In this document: one piece after another, positions 1 to 9,183 of the stretch
Layout of the letters: each line of letters begins with the position of its first letter
Numbering within the stretch: position 1 is the first letter of the stretch
DNA from: Sphingobacterium thalpophilum
GTDB taxonomy: Bacteria; Bacteroidota; Bacteroidia; Sphingobacteriales; Sphingobacteriaceae
DNA length: 64,000 nucleotides
Direction: 5' to 3'
NCBI RefSeq assembly: GCF_901482695.1
Contig: NZ_LR590484.1
Location: 434,001 to 498,000, forward strand
The notes under the pieces: model-generated
What the model saw: only the letters and a program-made list of their open reading frames with translations
What the model was told of the DNA's origin: nothing
Databases searched by the model: none
Position numbers and translations under genes: made by a program

Positions 1-335
1 TGCATGCTGCTCATTTCGAGTTCAGAAAACCCACGGCGATCTTCTCCTTTTGGTATAGGTTCAAAGGCGATAAAATTGATCACCTGAGGAAAATCATAGT
101 CCAGATACGGCGCATAAATCCGGAGCAACCCCCTGGGGCCCGGCAATGGAGCCAGACCAATGCGAATGCCGTCTACATGCCCCCAGACGGGCATCGCTGC
201 CCTACCTTGCGCCGGCTGTACCCACACGCCCGTCGTATCAGGTTGTGCCAGCTGCCCCCCGTCGGGCACTGCCGACTGGCCAAAAGCGGGTGCAGTCAGG
301 AATAACAAAGATATGGAGCCTAAATAGTGTTTCAT
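1..335 (-). CDS. Secreted protein of unknown function, 3' end cut by window edge
   Basis: Reading the complement from an ATG at 335 to the window edge gives about 111 codons with no stop. The first 20 residues are hydrophobic and end in AFGQ, a plausible Sec signal peptide. The visible mature part contains MPVWGHVDGIRIGLAPLPG and later YLDYDFPQVINFIAFEP. I do not recognise the family. Its ATG overlaps the TGA of the upstream lacI-type gene (ATGA), so it is probably translationally coupled to it and belongs to the sugar cluster. An exported or periplasmic role in carbohydrate use is inference from context only. Confidence 0.7.
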   Translation of the reverse strand, partial: MKHYLGSISLLFLTAPAFGQSAVPDGGQLAQPDTTGVWVQPAQGRAAMPVWGHVDGIRIGLAPLPGPRGLLRIYAPYLDYDFPQVINFIAFEPIPKGEDRRGFSELEMSSM

Positions 336-1354
336 TTTCTTTTCTGACAAGATTTACGGGCCACGATCTCCACCTCCAACATGACCTTCTGCTCAGCCGA
401 AGACTTTCCCCTGAGCTGTTCTAATAATACCCTTACCGCTTCTTTCCCGATCCGTGACAGCGGTTGTTTTACATAGCTTATCGGACAATAAAACAGATCA
501 TAAGACTCACTTTCATCGAAACAGAAAACAGCCAGATCATCCGGAATCACTTTATTGAGCTCATGAACAATCTTCAATCCCATGATAGACAACGTATTAG
601 TAGAAAATAAAATCGCCTCAACGCCTCGTTCAGGATGCAACAGCTCAATAAATTTCTGCCTGAAGTAAACACTGTTATTGAATTCCACCTCACATATCAT
701 GTTGCTGTCCTCCGACAGACCGTGATCCCGTAGTGCACTGACATATCCACTATACCGGTCTGCAGTATGCTGAAGCTGATTCTGATAACATACATAAGCT
801 ATTTTGGTATGCCCTTGCTTCAACAGCTGTCGGGTAGCCTGATAAGTCGCATCAAAATTGTCGATGACAACGTAGCTGGTCTCCAGATCCTTAAAATACC
901 GGTCAATCAGAACAAAAGGAATATTAGCCGATTTGAGATATTCCAATTGTGACACGGTACCTTCTGCCGGTGCGATGATAAATCCATCAATCTGCCGATT
1001 GACGAAAGTATCGATCAACCGTTGTGAGTTCTCCAGATCCTCATCCGAACTTCCAAAAAGCACGCTATAACCATGTTTCTTTGCTTCATCCTCAATAGCC
1101 CTGGCAAGATTTCCAAAGAAAGGATTGGATATGTCCGCAACCAGTAAGCCAATGGCCTGTGAACGACCACTTTTCAAACTCTTGGCTATCTGGTTGGGCT
1201 GATAGTTCATTTCTTTTGCCATCTCGCGGATACGCCTGGCCGTATCTTTGTTGACCCTCGTCTTTTCATCTTTATCGTTTAATACATACGATACCAATGC
1301 GGTAGAAACTCCGACCGCCTCAGCTATATCCTTCAGTGAGATCTTCTTGCTCAT
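332..1354 (-). CDS. LacI/PurR-family transcriptional regulator
   Basis: A 340-residue protein of normal LacI length. Residues 4-50 form the LacI helix-turn-helix and hinge (ISLKDIAEAVGVS, then VNKDTARRIREMAKEMNY). Residues about 65-330 match the periplasmic-binding-protein-like effector domain, with IGLLVADISNPFF at its start. It follows the sugar kinase at 1632 on the same strand after a 277-bp gap and overlaps the next gene by 4 bp. Likely targets are the two TTAAnCGTTTAA palindromes upstream of the GH172 gene (8916 and 9004), which have the CG-centred form typical of LacI operators. The effector is probably a sugar of operon 1; that is inference. Confidence 0.93.
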   Translation of the reverse strand: MSKKISLKDIAEAVGVSTALVSYVLNDKDEKTRVNKDTARRIREMAKEMNYQPNQIAKSLKSGRSQAIGLLVADISNPFFGNLARAIEDEAKKHGYSVLFGSSDEDLENSQRLIDTFVNRQIDGFIIAPAEGTVSQLEYLKSANIPFVLIDRYFKDLETSYVVIDNFDATYQATRQLLKQGHTKIAYVCYQNQLQHTADRYSGYVSALRDHGLSEDSNMICEVEFNNSVYFRQKFIELLHPERGVEAILFSTNTLSIMGLKIVHELNKVIPDDLAVFCFDESESYDLFYCPISYVKQPLSRIGKEAVRVLLEQLRGKSSAEQKVMLEVEIVARKSCQKRK

Positions 1355-1631
1355 ACACTCATTTTTTCATTAATCGTGACCTATATAGGGTTCAATTCCA
1401 ATATCTGTTAATGAACTGCGTCGCCTTGACAAAACATCACTAATTGTCGACCGCGAAATATACGCCAATTCACTTCTCTTTTCCAGCTTGTCCGCCCCGA
1501 GTTACAAAGTTCAAAAACCTGTCTACAAAGTGGGGGTAGTTTGTCAATTATTCCCGCTAATTTAGAAAATTTGTCTTCTTATATAAACGCCTTGACAAGT
1601 AGCATAAAGTCATAAATTAAATCTGATCGTA

Positions 1632-3281
1632 CTAAGGGGACTGTTCCTGCAGACTCCCATAACGTAGATATTGCTTATACCGCTGATCAAAGAGTGCCGT
1701 GTATGCCGTTCGCGGCTGTACGATTTCTTTGTCGCCTTTACCCATCTGCGCCATTGCGTCTTCAATGGTACAATAATGTTGAGCCACCACAGCAGCGAAC
1801 ATACTGGCTCCTAAAGCACAAACCTGTTCGGTTGCCGCAATGTGAATAGGACGGTTCAAGATGTCAGCCAGGAGTTGCATGGCAAAAGGAGACTTGTTTG
1901 CAATTCCTCCTATTGCCTGTATACCTTCCACACGAACACCTTCACGTTCGATACGCTCCACAATGGCCCGTGAACCGAAACAGGCAGCTTCCACCAATCC
2001 TTTGAAAATAGCTGGAGCTGTTGTCCCTAAAGTGAGTCCACCGATCAGACCTTTCAAACCAGGATTCACGTCTGGCGTCCGCCGGCCATTGAACCAATCT
2101 AGCGCAAATGGATCATCCTCCTGTAAAGACAACTGTGCAGCAGCCTGATTAAGCTCATGGAGCAGATCCTTCTCCATATCGGCATAAAACTCATGCGCAC
2201 CGGAAGTCCGTTTGGATTTTAGGGGCCATAATAGCAGATCTTTAAACCAGGAAAACACGTCTCCGAAAGCGGACTGGCCTGCCTCAAGTCCCACCATGCC
2301 CGGGATAATGGAGTCCCCGACCTGCCCACAGATTCCTTCGACAAGGAGATTTTTCATGTCCTCTTTGGGTACTACCATCATGTCACAAGTAGAGGTTCCG
2401 ATCACTTTACTCATATAGAAAGGCTTTATTTCTCCTCCCACAGCACCGACGTGCGCATCTATGGAGCCGATTCCTACCAGTACAGTAGTGGATAATCCCA
2501 GCCGCCCGGCCCACTCAGGGCATAAATATCCTGCCGATTCCACTGCCGTGTACACCTTATCGCCATATCGCCGTATATAAGGTTCCAACATTGGATCTAT
2601 ACTGTTGAAAAACGCCACCGGGGGCAGCCCTCCAAAATCAGGAGACCATAATGCCTTGTGTCCCGCAGCACACACATTCCGTCGGATCAGCCTGGCATCC
2701 TGCCCCCCTGTCAGCAAGAAAGGCATCCAGTCGCTGTGCTCCACCCATGTATAACAAGCATCCCTGACCTCCGCATCGTGTCGCAGTACATGCAGTAATT
2801 TGGCCCAGTACCATTCGGACGAATAAGTCCCGCCTACATATCGCAAAAAGCGATTCGGATCTCTTTGTCCCGCCGCATTAATTTCCTCAGCCTCCTGAAT
2901 AGCCGTATGATCCTTCCAGAGGACAAACATCGCATTGGGATTGTCCTTGAACTGGTCCGATAGGGCCAAGGCTTTCCCCGTTGTATCGACAGCTACGGGG
3001 GTCGACCCTGTCATCGCCATGGACAAGGCATCAATATTTTCCTGCACCTCCTGTCCAGCCTGTTGTAAACAGTCTCGTACAGCAAGGCTCAGGCTTTCAA
3101 TATAATCCAAGGGATGTTGGCGAAACTGACTTTGGCTGGCCTGACAGTACAAACCCTTCTGCCAGCGCGCGTAGGAACTGACCGATGAAGCCACGATTTC
3201 GCCGTTCTGGGCATTTGATACGATAGCCCTCACTGAATCTGTTCCAAAATCAGCACCGATCACATATTTATCATTTCTCAT
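1632..3281 (-). CDS. FGGY-family carbohydrate kinase, ribulokinase (AraB)-like
   Basis: About 549 residues, close to AraB length. The N-terminus has the ATP-binding signature IGADFGTDSVRAIV, where DFGTDSVR resembles the AraB-type motif; a second Rossmann-like glycine run (AIGGIANKSP) lies near residue 460. The start is set at 3281 because an AAAGGAAT sequence sits just before that ATG; an ATG at 3308 would overlap the fucP-like gene. The family phosphorylates ketoses or polyols. Next to a FucI-type isomerase it could be L-fuculokinase, but no fuculose-1-phosphate aldolase is present and AraB enzymes are known to accept D-ribulose, so D-ribulokinase is an equal or better call. Confidence 0.88.
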   Translation of the reverse strand: MRNDKYVIGADFGTDSVRAIVSNAQNGEIVASSVSSYARWQKGLYCQASQSQFRQHPLDYIESLSLAVRDCLQQAGQEVQENIDALSMAMTGSTPVAVDTTGKALALSDQFKDNPNAMFVLWKDHTAIQEAEEINAAGQRDPNRFLRYVGGTYSSEWYWAKLLHVLRHDAEVRDACYTWVEHSDWMPFLLTGGQDARLIRRNVCAAGHKALWSPDFGGLPPVAFFNSIDPMLEPYIRRYGDKVYTAVESAGYLCPEWAGRLGLSTTVLVGIGSIDAHVGAVGGEIKPFYMSKVIGTSTCDMMVVPKEDMKNLLVEGICGQVGDSIIPGMVGLEAGQSAFGDVFSWFKDLLLWPLKSKRTSGAHEFYADMEKDLLHELNQAAAQLSLQEDDPFALDWFNGRRTPDVNPGLKGLIGGLTLGTTAPAIFKGLVEAACFGSRAIVERIEREGVRVEGIQAIGGIANKSPFAMQLLADILNRPIHIAATEQVCALGASMFAAVVAQHYCTIEDAMAQMGKGDKEIVQPRTAYTALFDQRYKQYLRYGSLQEQSP

Positions 3282-3294
3282 ATTCCGATTCCTT

Positions 3295-4641
3295 TTAGTG
3301 GGATGCACCTACCGTAATCGATTCGGTTTTCAGCTTACCTTTGATCCAGAATCCGTAAAAAGCGATGAACAAGTAGCACAATAGGGGAATAATAAAGCCT
3401 ATCGCCATCGTGGAGTGGTCAGAAATCAATCCCATAACTGGAGGACAAAAAGCTCCTCCTGCCACAGCCATCACTAGAAACGAAGATGCTTTTTTTGTCA
3501 ATGTTCCCAGCCCCTGAATACCTAAGGCGAATATGGTCGGAAACATAATAGACATAAAGAAGTAGGTAATAAACAAACTAAAGACCGAAGCCCACCCCAT
3601 ATCTATCATAACCATAGCGACCAGGACACTATTGACGAAAGCGTACCACATCAGCAGTTTCCGTGGACTGACGTAGCGCATAAAATAAGCTCCGGAAAGC
3701 CGCCCGATCCAAAAGGCTCCCATGCCTCCGATAGCTAAAAGAATCGAGGCGGCCTGCTCATTGTTCCTCGGCATAAAAAATTCCCCAAAGTACCCGAGAT
3801 GCTGCATGATCCTAGCTATTGGCGTCTGCAGATCCGGTACGGCATCGATCACGTAATTAATAAAAAAAGAATTCGTACCCGTCTGCGCCGCAACATACAG
3901 AAATTGAGCTGCAACAGCCAGCATAAATACTGGATATTGCAGCAATTTCCGTAGCGGCGGATTTTCTTCACCCGCAGCATCCGAATCTTCGGCCACCTCC
4001 GGCAACTTAATCATCATGAAAATAAGCAGCACAACCACCACAATGCCGCCGATCAACATATAAGGAGTAACCAAAGAATCAAACTTATCATGTTCACCTG
4101 TAGACTCACTGCCAAAAACGAATAACCCACCAATCAGCGGCCCTAATATCCAACCCAGACCATTAAATGACTGGGAGATATTAATTCTTCTGGCAGCTCC
4201 CGCTTTATTGCCCAATACGGTAGAGTAAGGGTTCGCGGCTGTTTCTAAAAAAGTAAGCCCGCATGCCAAGACAAACAAGGCCACCAGAAAAGGTATAAAC
4301 GAGCCCATAATTGCCGCTGGATAAAACATAAAAGCGCCAACAGCAAAAATAGCCAAACCGAGTACGATCCCCTTCTGGTAGCCATATTTTTTGATAAACA
4401 AGCCGGCCGGAAGTGCCATGGCAAGATAGCCGATGTAAAGAGAGAATTGCACAAAACCCGACTGCGCTTTACTTACATGCAAGAGATCTTGAAAATGTTT
4501 ATCCAAAACATCTAAAAAACCGTGCGCAAAGCCCCAAAGTAAAAACAGACTGCAGATAAAAATAAATGGAAAGAAGTAATTTACACCTTGTTCATTGACA
4601 AAGAGTGGCCTTTTCCTTTCTTGTTGAGATATATTATTCAT
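3295..4641 (-). CDS. fucP: MFS sugar:proton symporter of the FucP type (operon 1)
   Basis: 448 residues with about twelve hydrophobic segments. FucP-family landmarks include LLWGFAHGFLDVLDKHFQ near the N-terminus, LACGLTFLETAANPY in the middle and FMSIMFPTIFALGIQGLG toward the C-terminus. The E. coli relative carries L-fucose and also D-arabinose across the inner membrane with a proton. The gene lies 27 bp after the isomerase stop and just before the kinase, so it is in the same operon. It is clearly diverged from the second FucP-like transporter at 15825, which fits different preferred substrates. Confidence 0.92.
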   Translation of the reverse strand: MNNISQQERKRPLFVNEQGVNYFFPFIFICSLFLLWGFAHGFLDVLDKHFQDLLHVSKAQSGFVQFSLYIGYLAMALPAGLFIKKYGYQKGIVLGLAIFAVGAFMFYPAAIMGSFIPFLVALFVLACGLTFLETAANPYSTVLGNKAGAARRINISQSFNGLGWILGPLIGGLFVFGSESTGEHDKFDSLVTPYMLIGGIVVVVLLIFMMIKLPEVAEDSDAAGEENPPLRKLLQYPVFMLAVAAQFLYVAAQTGTNSFFINYVIDAVPDLQTPIARIMQHLGYFGEFFMPRNNEQAASILLAIGGMGAFWIGRLSGAYFMRYVSPRKLLMWYAFVNSVLVAMVMIDMGWASVFSLFITYFFMSIMFPTIFALGIQGLGTLTKKASSFLVMAVAGGAFCPPVMGLISDHSTMAIGFIIPLLCYLFIAFYGFWIKGKLKTESITVGASH

Positions 4642-4668
4642 CAGGATACGTATAATTGAATCTTCGGT

Positions 4669-6432
4669 TTATTTATATAAAGGTCCGTATGTCTGACATG
4701 CCCTATAATCACTTCCCTCTCCGTCCATACCAAACGATCCCCAGGCTGATGGTCTGAAAATATCCTGCTGATCAATATTGTGCATATTGACTGGAATACG
4801 TAGCATGGAGGCAAGGGTGATCAGGTCTGCACCGATATGTCCGTAGCTAATCGCCCCGTGATTGGATCCCCAACTGGCCATAACAGTATAGACATCAGCA
4901 AAATTTACACTTTCATTCAGCCGCGGCACAAACCAGGTTGTCGGCCATATTTTGTCGGTACGTTCATCCAAGATAGTATGTACATGTTCAGGCAGCTCGA
5001 TTGTCCAGCCTTCTGCCAGCTGTAGCACGGGCCCTAGTCCTTTGACCAAATTGAGACGGCACATGGTTACGGGCATGCCGCCTTCGGTTACAAATTTGGA
5101 GGAAAAGCCTCCACCACGCATATAGTCGCGATTGGACGGATAGAAGGTCGTGGCCCGAAGACATTCTTCAACTTCCTCATCCGATATCGCCCAAAATGGT
5201 TTTAGGGCAGGCCTGCCATCCCGGCGCTGTTTCCCTGTACCATCCAGAGTAGCGGACCCCGAATTGATCAGATGGAGAAAACCGTCAGCTGCCCTGCCTT
5301 CAGGCTTCCATCCCGATACCCGTTCCACGGCGTCAGGACTCCAATAGGTGCGGACATCCGCGAAGATCTGCGCCGTATTTGTCAATAAATAATTAAACAA
5401 CATGGACACACCATTCAGGGCATCATTTTCTGTGGCTACAAGATAAGGTGCACGTATCCCATTCCAGTCAAAGGATGAATTCAATAAGGCCTCAGAGAAG
5501 TCACCGTCCGGCAGGAAATCCGTCCATTGACGCTGTCCCTGAAAGCCAGCCAACAAGGCATGATGCCCCTGAGCCTCTTCCCCAAACCCCTTATCGGCCA
5601 GCTTTTCGTTACCTACCATCAGATCGCGTATAATCATGGTCATCTTGACCACAAATTCCCAGTCCCGGTCTTTTTCCTCGCGGCTTTTAATATTTTTTTC
5701 CTGATTGAAATCATCTCCTTCCTGACATTTTTCGCGTGTCCACTGAAGAGCATACTGGAATTCGTCCTGATCATAGATATTCTGCTGTATCCGCCGTAGA
5801 ATTTCCGAAGAATCCACATATTCATTACGCATGCCTAAAAAGCTTTGAAAAAAATCGGGATCTACAATAGAGCCTGCTATCCCCATCGAAACAGAACCGA
5901 TTGCCAGATAAGATTTGCCACGCATGATGGCTACAGCCAGTCCCGCCCTTGCAAAAGCTAACAATTTACCACGCACATCGTCGGGTATATGCTGATCACC
6001 CAGATCTTGTACATCTTTACCATAGATACCAAATGCAGGTAGACCTTTTTGGTTATGTGCAGCCAACGTTGCCGCTAAATACACGGCTCCTGGACGCTCG
6101 GTACCGTTAAAACCCCAGATTGCTTTCGGCAACAAAGGATCCATATCCATGGTTTCGGATCCATAACACCAACATGGCGTAACAGATAGTGACACCCCCA
6201 CGTTCTCGCGCTGGAACTTTTCAGTACAGGATGCCGCCTCCTTCACGCCGCCGATACAGGTGTCTGCAATTACACATACCACAGGACTGCCATCCGGATA
6301 CCTTAGTTCTGCGGTATACAGGTCAGCTACAGCTTGAGCCATATTCATCGTCGTTTCTTCCAGCGACTCACGGACCCCACCCAAGCGGCCATCAATAATC
6401 GGCCGAATGCCAATTTTAGGATAGATCTTCAT
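4669..6432 (-). CDS. fucI: L-fucose isomerase / D-arabinose isomerase
   Basis: 587 residues from the ATG at 6432, which gives [16 protein letters not shown], the usual FucI N-terminus, and avoids overlap with the upstream gene; a longer start at 6456 is possible. [17 protein letters not shown] and [20 protein letters not shown] are family blocks. The Mn-dependent enzyme interconverts L-fucose and L-fuculose and equally D-arabinose and D-ribulose. It lies between a DUF6786-like lipoprotein and a FucP-type transporter. With an AraB-like kinase and no aldolase in the operon, the D-arabinose reaction may be the physiological one; that is inference. Confidence 0.94.
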   Translation of the reverse strand: MKIYPKIGIRPIIDGRLGGVRESLEETTMNMAQAVADLYTAELRYPDGSPVVCVIADTCIGGVKEAASCTEKFQRENVGVSLSVTPCWCYGSETMDMDPLLPKAIWGFNGTERPGAVYLAATLAAHNQKGLPAFGIYGKDVQDLGDQHIPDDVRGKLLAFARAGLAVAIMRGKSYLAIGSVSMGIAGSIVDPDFFQSFLGMRNEYVDSSEILRRIQQNIYDQDEFQYALQWTREKCQEGDDFNQEKNIKSREEKDRDWEFVVKMTMIIRDLMVGNEKLADKGFGEEAQGHHALLAGFQGQRQWTDFLPDGDFSEALLNSSFDWNGIRAPYLVATENDALNGVSMLFNYLLTNTAQIFADVRTYWSPDAVERVSGWKPEGRAADGFLHLINSGSATLDGTGKQRRDGRPALKPFWAISDEEVEECLRATTFYPSNRDYMRGGGFSSKFVTEGGMPVTMCRLNLVKGLGPVLQLAEGWTIELPEHVHTILDERTDKIWPTTWFVPRLNESVNFADVYTVMASWGSNHGAISYGHIGADLITLASMLRIPVNMHNIDQQDIFRPSAWGSFGMDGEGSDYRACQTYGPLYK

Positions 6433-6436
6433 AAAG

Positions 6437-7687
6437 TTATTGTTTAGGTTTGTCAAAAATTGAGGAAATGCGTTCCAAGGACGTTCCTAGTACACGCTGG
6501 GCAATCGCATCTAAACCAGCTATATCACCGACGAAATGGAAAACGCTATGTTTATGTTCAATCAGTCCATCAGGCGCAATAAATGCGCCCGGAGATACAC
6601 TTTCAATCTCATAAAATGGGCCCATCTGAGTGCCGTCAGCTAATGGTCCATCATTATAAGCATTCATTGCATCGCCTACAAACGGGTCTTTTTTTGTTGT
6701 CCATTCTTGGTTCAGATAAGTTGCAGTCTTGTCTACATCGAAAAGAGTAATGGTGAGCACACCGGTATCAGCAGCATAGCTCCCTGCGACAGGTTTTGTC
6801 CGTTGTGGCGGGATCCCCAGCTTTCCCCTGGACAAACCGTCAGCTTTAAAGTACAACAGTCCTTTTTCCCGGACAATCCTATCGGCAGGAATTTCACCAA
6901 AATAATCCGTCGTCGCCACTTTGCCTGTTGCCGCCTCAACATAAGGGATAACGATTACCGTTTTGGGACTTGGCGTAAACATATCCAGACTCCACAGACA
7001 AGGCGCACCGGTTTCTTTATTCCAGGCTATATCTCCGGTATTACGTAGCGCATTGATCGTCTTGAATCCCACCGCTTTGATCTGGCTGTCCAATGTAATG
7101 GACAGCATTTTTTCAATCTCTCCCGGTTCTAGAATCTCTACCTGACGGTTGATATTGAGCTTTAGGACCGTACCCGCATAGTTCAAGAGCTCCATGTCCT
7201 TGGTCATCCGCACCGCCTTCTGCGAAGATGATACTAAGTTCCAAGGTTGGGTATCGATCGCCGCCGGCGTGTGCCACTGGTCGAAGATCATCTCCCGACC
7301 GGGAGCAAAGAACAAGGAAAAAGAACCGCCCTCAGGTCCGAGCCAAAGCCGGTCTTCACCGCCGTACGCGTTCATATGGGGATCTATTTGCTTCCCAAAG
7401 GCTTTGTAATTTATCCACCCAAAGCTCCTCCCGTCTTTTCCTTCGGCGGTAGAGGTAAATACTTTACCTTGATATTTGGGCGAAACGATCACCTGCGCAT
7501 CACTTTGGGCAGCAGTAAGGACAATGAGATCCCTGTCCCACTCACGGAGGAACGCGACATCATTGGCAAAACCAGATACGGGTGGATTTTTCTGCGCTTC
7601 CCCTTTATTCCCTCTATTGTGGTTATCACAACCAGAGAACATTACCGAACATATTACCATGGTCATCAATAATTTGGTGTTCTTCAT
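6437..7687 (-). CDS. DUF6786-like lipoprotein, function unknown
   Basis: 416 residues from the ATG at 7687, chosen because it begins a clean lipoprotein signal ([20 protein letters not shown], lipid on Cys20) and lies after the upstream stop. The mature part is rich in beta-like segments (WGPEG- and FDQWHTP-type motifs) and resembles proteins annotated as DUF6786 in Bacteroidota sugar clusters; that assignment is from memory of the family and uncertain. It is sandwiched between GH172 and the isomerase with 10-bp and 4-bp gaps, so it is cotranscribed and probably handles the same sugar outside the inner membrane. No catalytic motif is recognised. Confidence 0.75.
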   Translation of the reverse strand: MKNTKLLMTMVICSVMFSGCDNHNRGNKGEAQKNPPVSGFANDVAFLREWDRDLIVLTAAQSDAQVIVSPKYQGKVFTSTAEGKDGRSFGWINYKAFGKQIDPHMNAYGGEDRLWLGPEGGSFSLFFAPGREMIFDQWHTPAAIDTQPWNLVSSSQKAVRMTKDMELLNYAGTVLKLNINRQVEILEPGEIEKMLSITLDSQIKAVGFKTINALRNTGDIAWNKETGAPCLWSLDMFTPSPKTVIVIPYVEAATGKVATTDYFGEIPADRIVREKGLLYFKADGLSRGKLGIPPQRTKPVAGSYAADTGVLTITLFDVDKTATYLNQEWTTKKDPFVGDAMNAYNDGPLADGTQMGPFYEIESVSPGAFIAPDGLIEHKHSVFHFVGDIAGLDAIAQRVLGTSLERISSIFDKPKQ

Positions 7688-7697
7688 ATCGTAAGCG

Positions 7698-8846
7698 TTA
7701 ATTGATTTCAATACCGTTCTTGCCGGGCAGAGGCTTAAATTTTCCGTGAGGCTCAGTTTGATACCAATAGGCTACAGAAATCATATCCGATTTTTGGGGT
7801 AAATAGCGGTCTTCAGATCTCCAGCCAAGATCCTGCACGGTTACTTTTAAATCTCCTTCAAAACGCACTGGATCCGCAATGTGCCATCTGTACATACCAA
7901 AACGTTGCTGTGAATCATAGATACCATCGGGCCGAATCACCTGATGAAGTCCTGCATAGGGCGTACTAAACTCCTGGTATCGGCGTGTTTCTTTATTCTC
8001 GAAATTGTAGGATCCACAAAAATAATCTTCCAGCCCCGTGGTCACGATAGTGGCAAATTCTTTGTCACCGTCCAAGAAAAACTTAACCTCGCCTTCTCCC
8101 CACCACCCCGTATTGTTTACACCGACAGCTAAATAAGTTCCGACATAATGTCCTTTACCTTTTACGCCATCAAGAATGGTATGCAAGGAACCTTCCGTAG
8201 GATTGGACCGACGATATTGTGCATGAAAATAGGCTTCATCATCTCCGACTTGTGTTTCTGCATAATTGACCTGATAATAGAGAACCATGGGATGTATACT
8301 TACATTTTCCATTGTTATCCTGCATTTTTTCCGAAACGGCATGGGCCAGTAGGAGTTAAAGGCGCTCCCCGGATTTACCGTCATCATCAACGAATTTAAC
8401 GGTGCAAAGCGATTCCAGCCCATTCCAAAGAAAGCGCCTACAGGAGCCTCCACCGACGGCTCCGTTTCCCCGTCCCAATAAAACCTGATGATAGATTGGC
8501 TCCAGTTTCCAGTGGGGGTCATCCAGATATGCTGAATCACTCCGGACCCATCTATTTCTGCCAAGGTAAAGGTTTCACCCGCACCAATATGCACATAAGG
8601 GTTTACCTTCCATCCTATCCCCAACTCCCGTGCTGCGCGTGAAGCGTTTGCCTGGTTCCGAGGACTATCTTTCTCATTGGGAACAGCCATGCCACCCTTC
8701 CCTTTGGCTCCGGTAAAATTCTCAGGACTAATAGATCTGCTTTTGGCCGTGGATAATTTAGACAGGTTGCTGAGGCCGTTAAACTGCTGAGCGGAAGATG
8801 TATAACCAAACAGGAATATACACCATAAAAACACGAGTCTTCTCAT
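7698..8846 (-). CDS. DUF2961 / GH172-family glycoside hydrolase, secreted
   Basis: 382 residues with an N-terminal signal peptide ending in SSAQQ. Family landmarks are ISPENFTGAKGKGGM, GSGVIQHIWMT, APVGAFFGMGWN and TTGLEDYFCGSYNF. DUF2961 was reclassified as GH172, which includes D-fructofuranosidases and exo-D-arabinofuranosidases. It is the first gene of operon 1, directly downstream of two LacI-type palindromes. A D-arabinofuranosidase feeding D-arabinose to the downstream isomerase would explain the operon; the sequence alone does not prove the substrate. Confidence 0.85.
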   Translation of the reverse strand: MRRLVFLWCIFLFGYTSSAQQFNGLSNLSKLSTAKSRSISPENFTGAKGKGGMAVPNEKDSPRNQANASRAARELGIGWKVNPYVHIGAGETFTLAEIDGSGVIQHIWMTPTGNWSQSIIRFYWDGETEPSVEAPVGAFFGMGWNRFAPLNSLMMTVNPGSAFNSYWPMPFRKKCRITMENVSIHPMVLYYQVNYAETQVGDDEAYFHAQYRRSNPTEGSLHTILDGVKGKGHYVGTYLAVGVNNTGWWGEGEVKFFLDGDKEFATIVTTGLEDYFCGSYNFENKETRRYQEFSTPYAGLHQVIRPDGIYDSQQRFGMYRWHIADPVRFEGDLKVTVQDLGWRSEDRYLPQKSDMISVAYWYQTEPHGKFKPLPGKNGIEIN

Positions 8847-8915
8847 AATGTTCTTATTATTTATTTGGGTTTATTGATTATAATCAGTTTTTGTGGAAGC
8901 TGATCATTTTTTAGC

Positions 8916-8927
8916 TTAAACGTTTAA
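8916..8927. promoter_or_regulatory. LacI-type operator palindrome, proximal copy
   Basis: TTAAACGTTTAA is a perfect 12-bp palindrome with a central CG, the usual shape of LacI-family operators. It lies 70 bp upstream of the GH172 start codon and is preceded by AGC, as is the second copy. A near-identical copy lies 88 bp further upstream, so looping by the LacI protein at 332-1354 is plausible. Confidence 0.7.
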
Positions 8928-9003
8928 ACAAAAAAAGCTAAAAAAAATGGTCAAAAATCTGCCACCGATCGTAAGTTTATAATTTAGTTACACAAGTATA
9001 AGC

Positions 9004-9015
9004 TTAATCGTTTAA
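9004..9015. promoter_or_regulatory. LacI-type operator palindrome, distal copy
   Basis: TTAATCGTTTAA matches the proximal operator at 11 of 12 positions, and both copies sit in the frame AGC-TTAAnCGTTTAAA. It flanks the probable promoter of the GH172-led operon. The likely ligand is the LacI-family protein at the far end of the same cluster. Confidence 0.65.
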
Positions 9016-9081
9016 ATACACAAATATTTTTTATTTTTTTTCGCAGGTGTTTTCATCCGCCAGTACTGAGGACCATTAATT

Positions 9082-9141
9082 CCCCTAACGCAACATTAAA
9101 GCCGGAAGAAACTTCTTCCGGCTTTAATGTTGCGTTAGGGG
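9082..9141. terminator. 29-bp perfect inverted repeat downstream of the fucose operon
   Basis: The arms 9082-9110 and 9113-9141 are exact reverse complements, separated by only 2 bp. The arm begins CCCCTAACGCAAC and ends GCCGGAAGAA. It lies 42 bp after the stop of the last gene of the fucose operon (9184). There is no T-run after it on the minus strand, so it is not a textbook intrinsic terminator. It may end or stabilise the operon transcript, or be a small palindromic repeat element. Confidence 0.6.
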
Positions 9142-9183
9142 TTGTTCTTTGTTAGAAAAGACTTTAAACGAACTTAAGATCTG

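Noticed and set aside
1505-1529. GAACTTTG and an upstream TTTG on the minus strand as a lacI promoter
   Set aside because: The spacing between the two boxes is too short for a Bacteroidota promoter and the start would be far from the gene.
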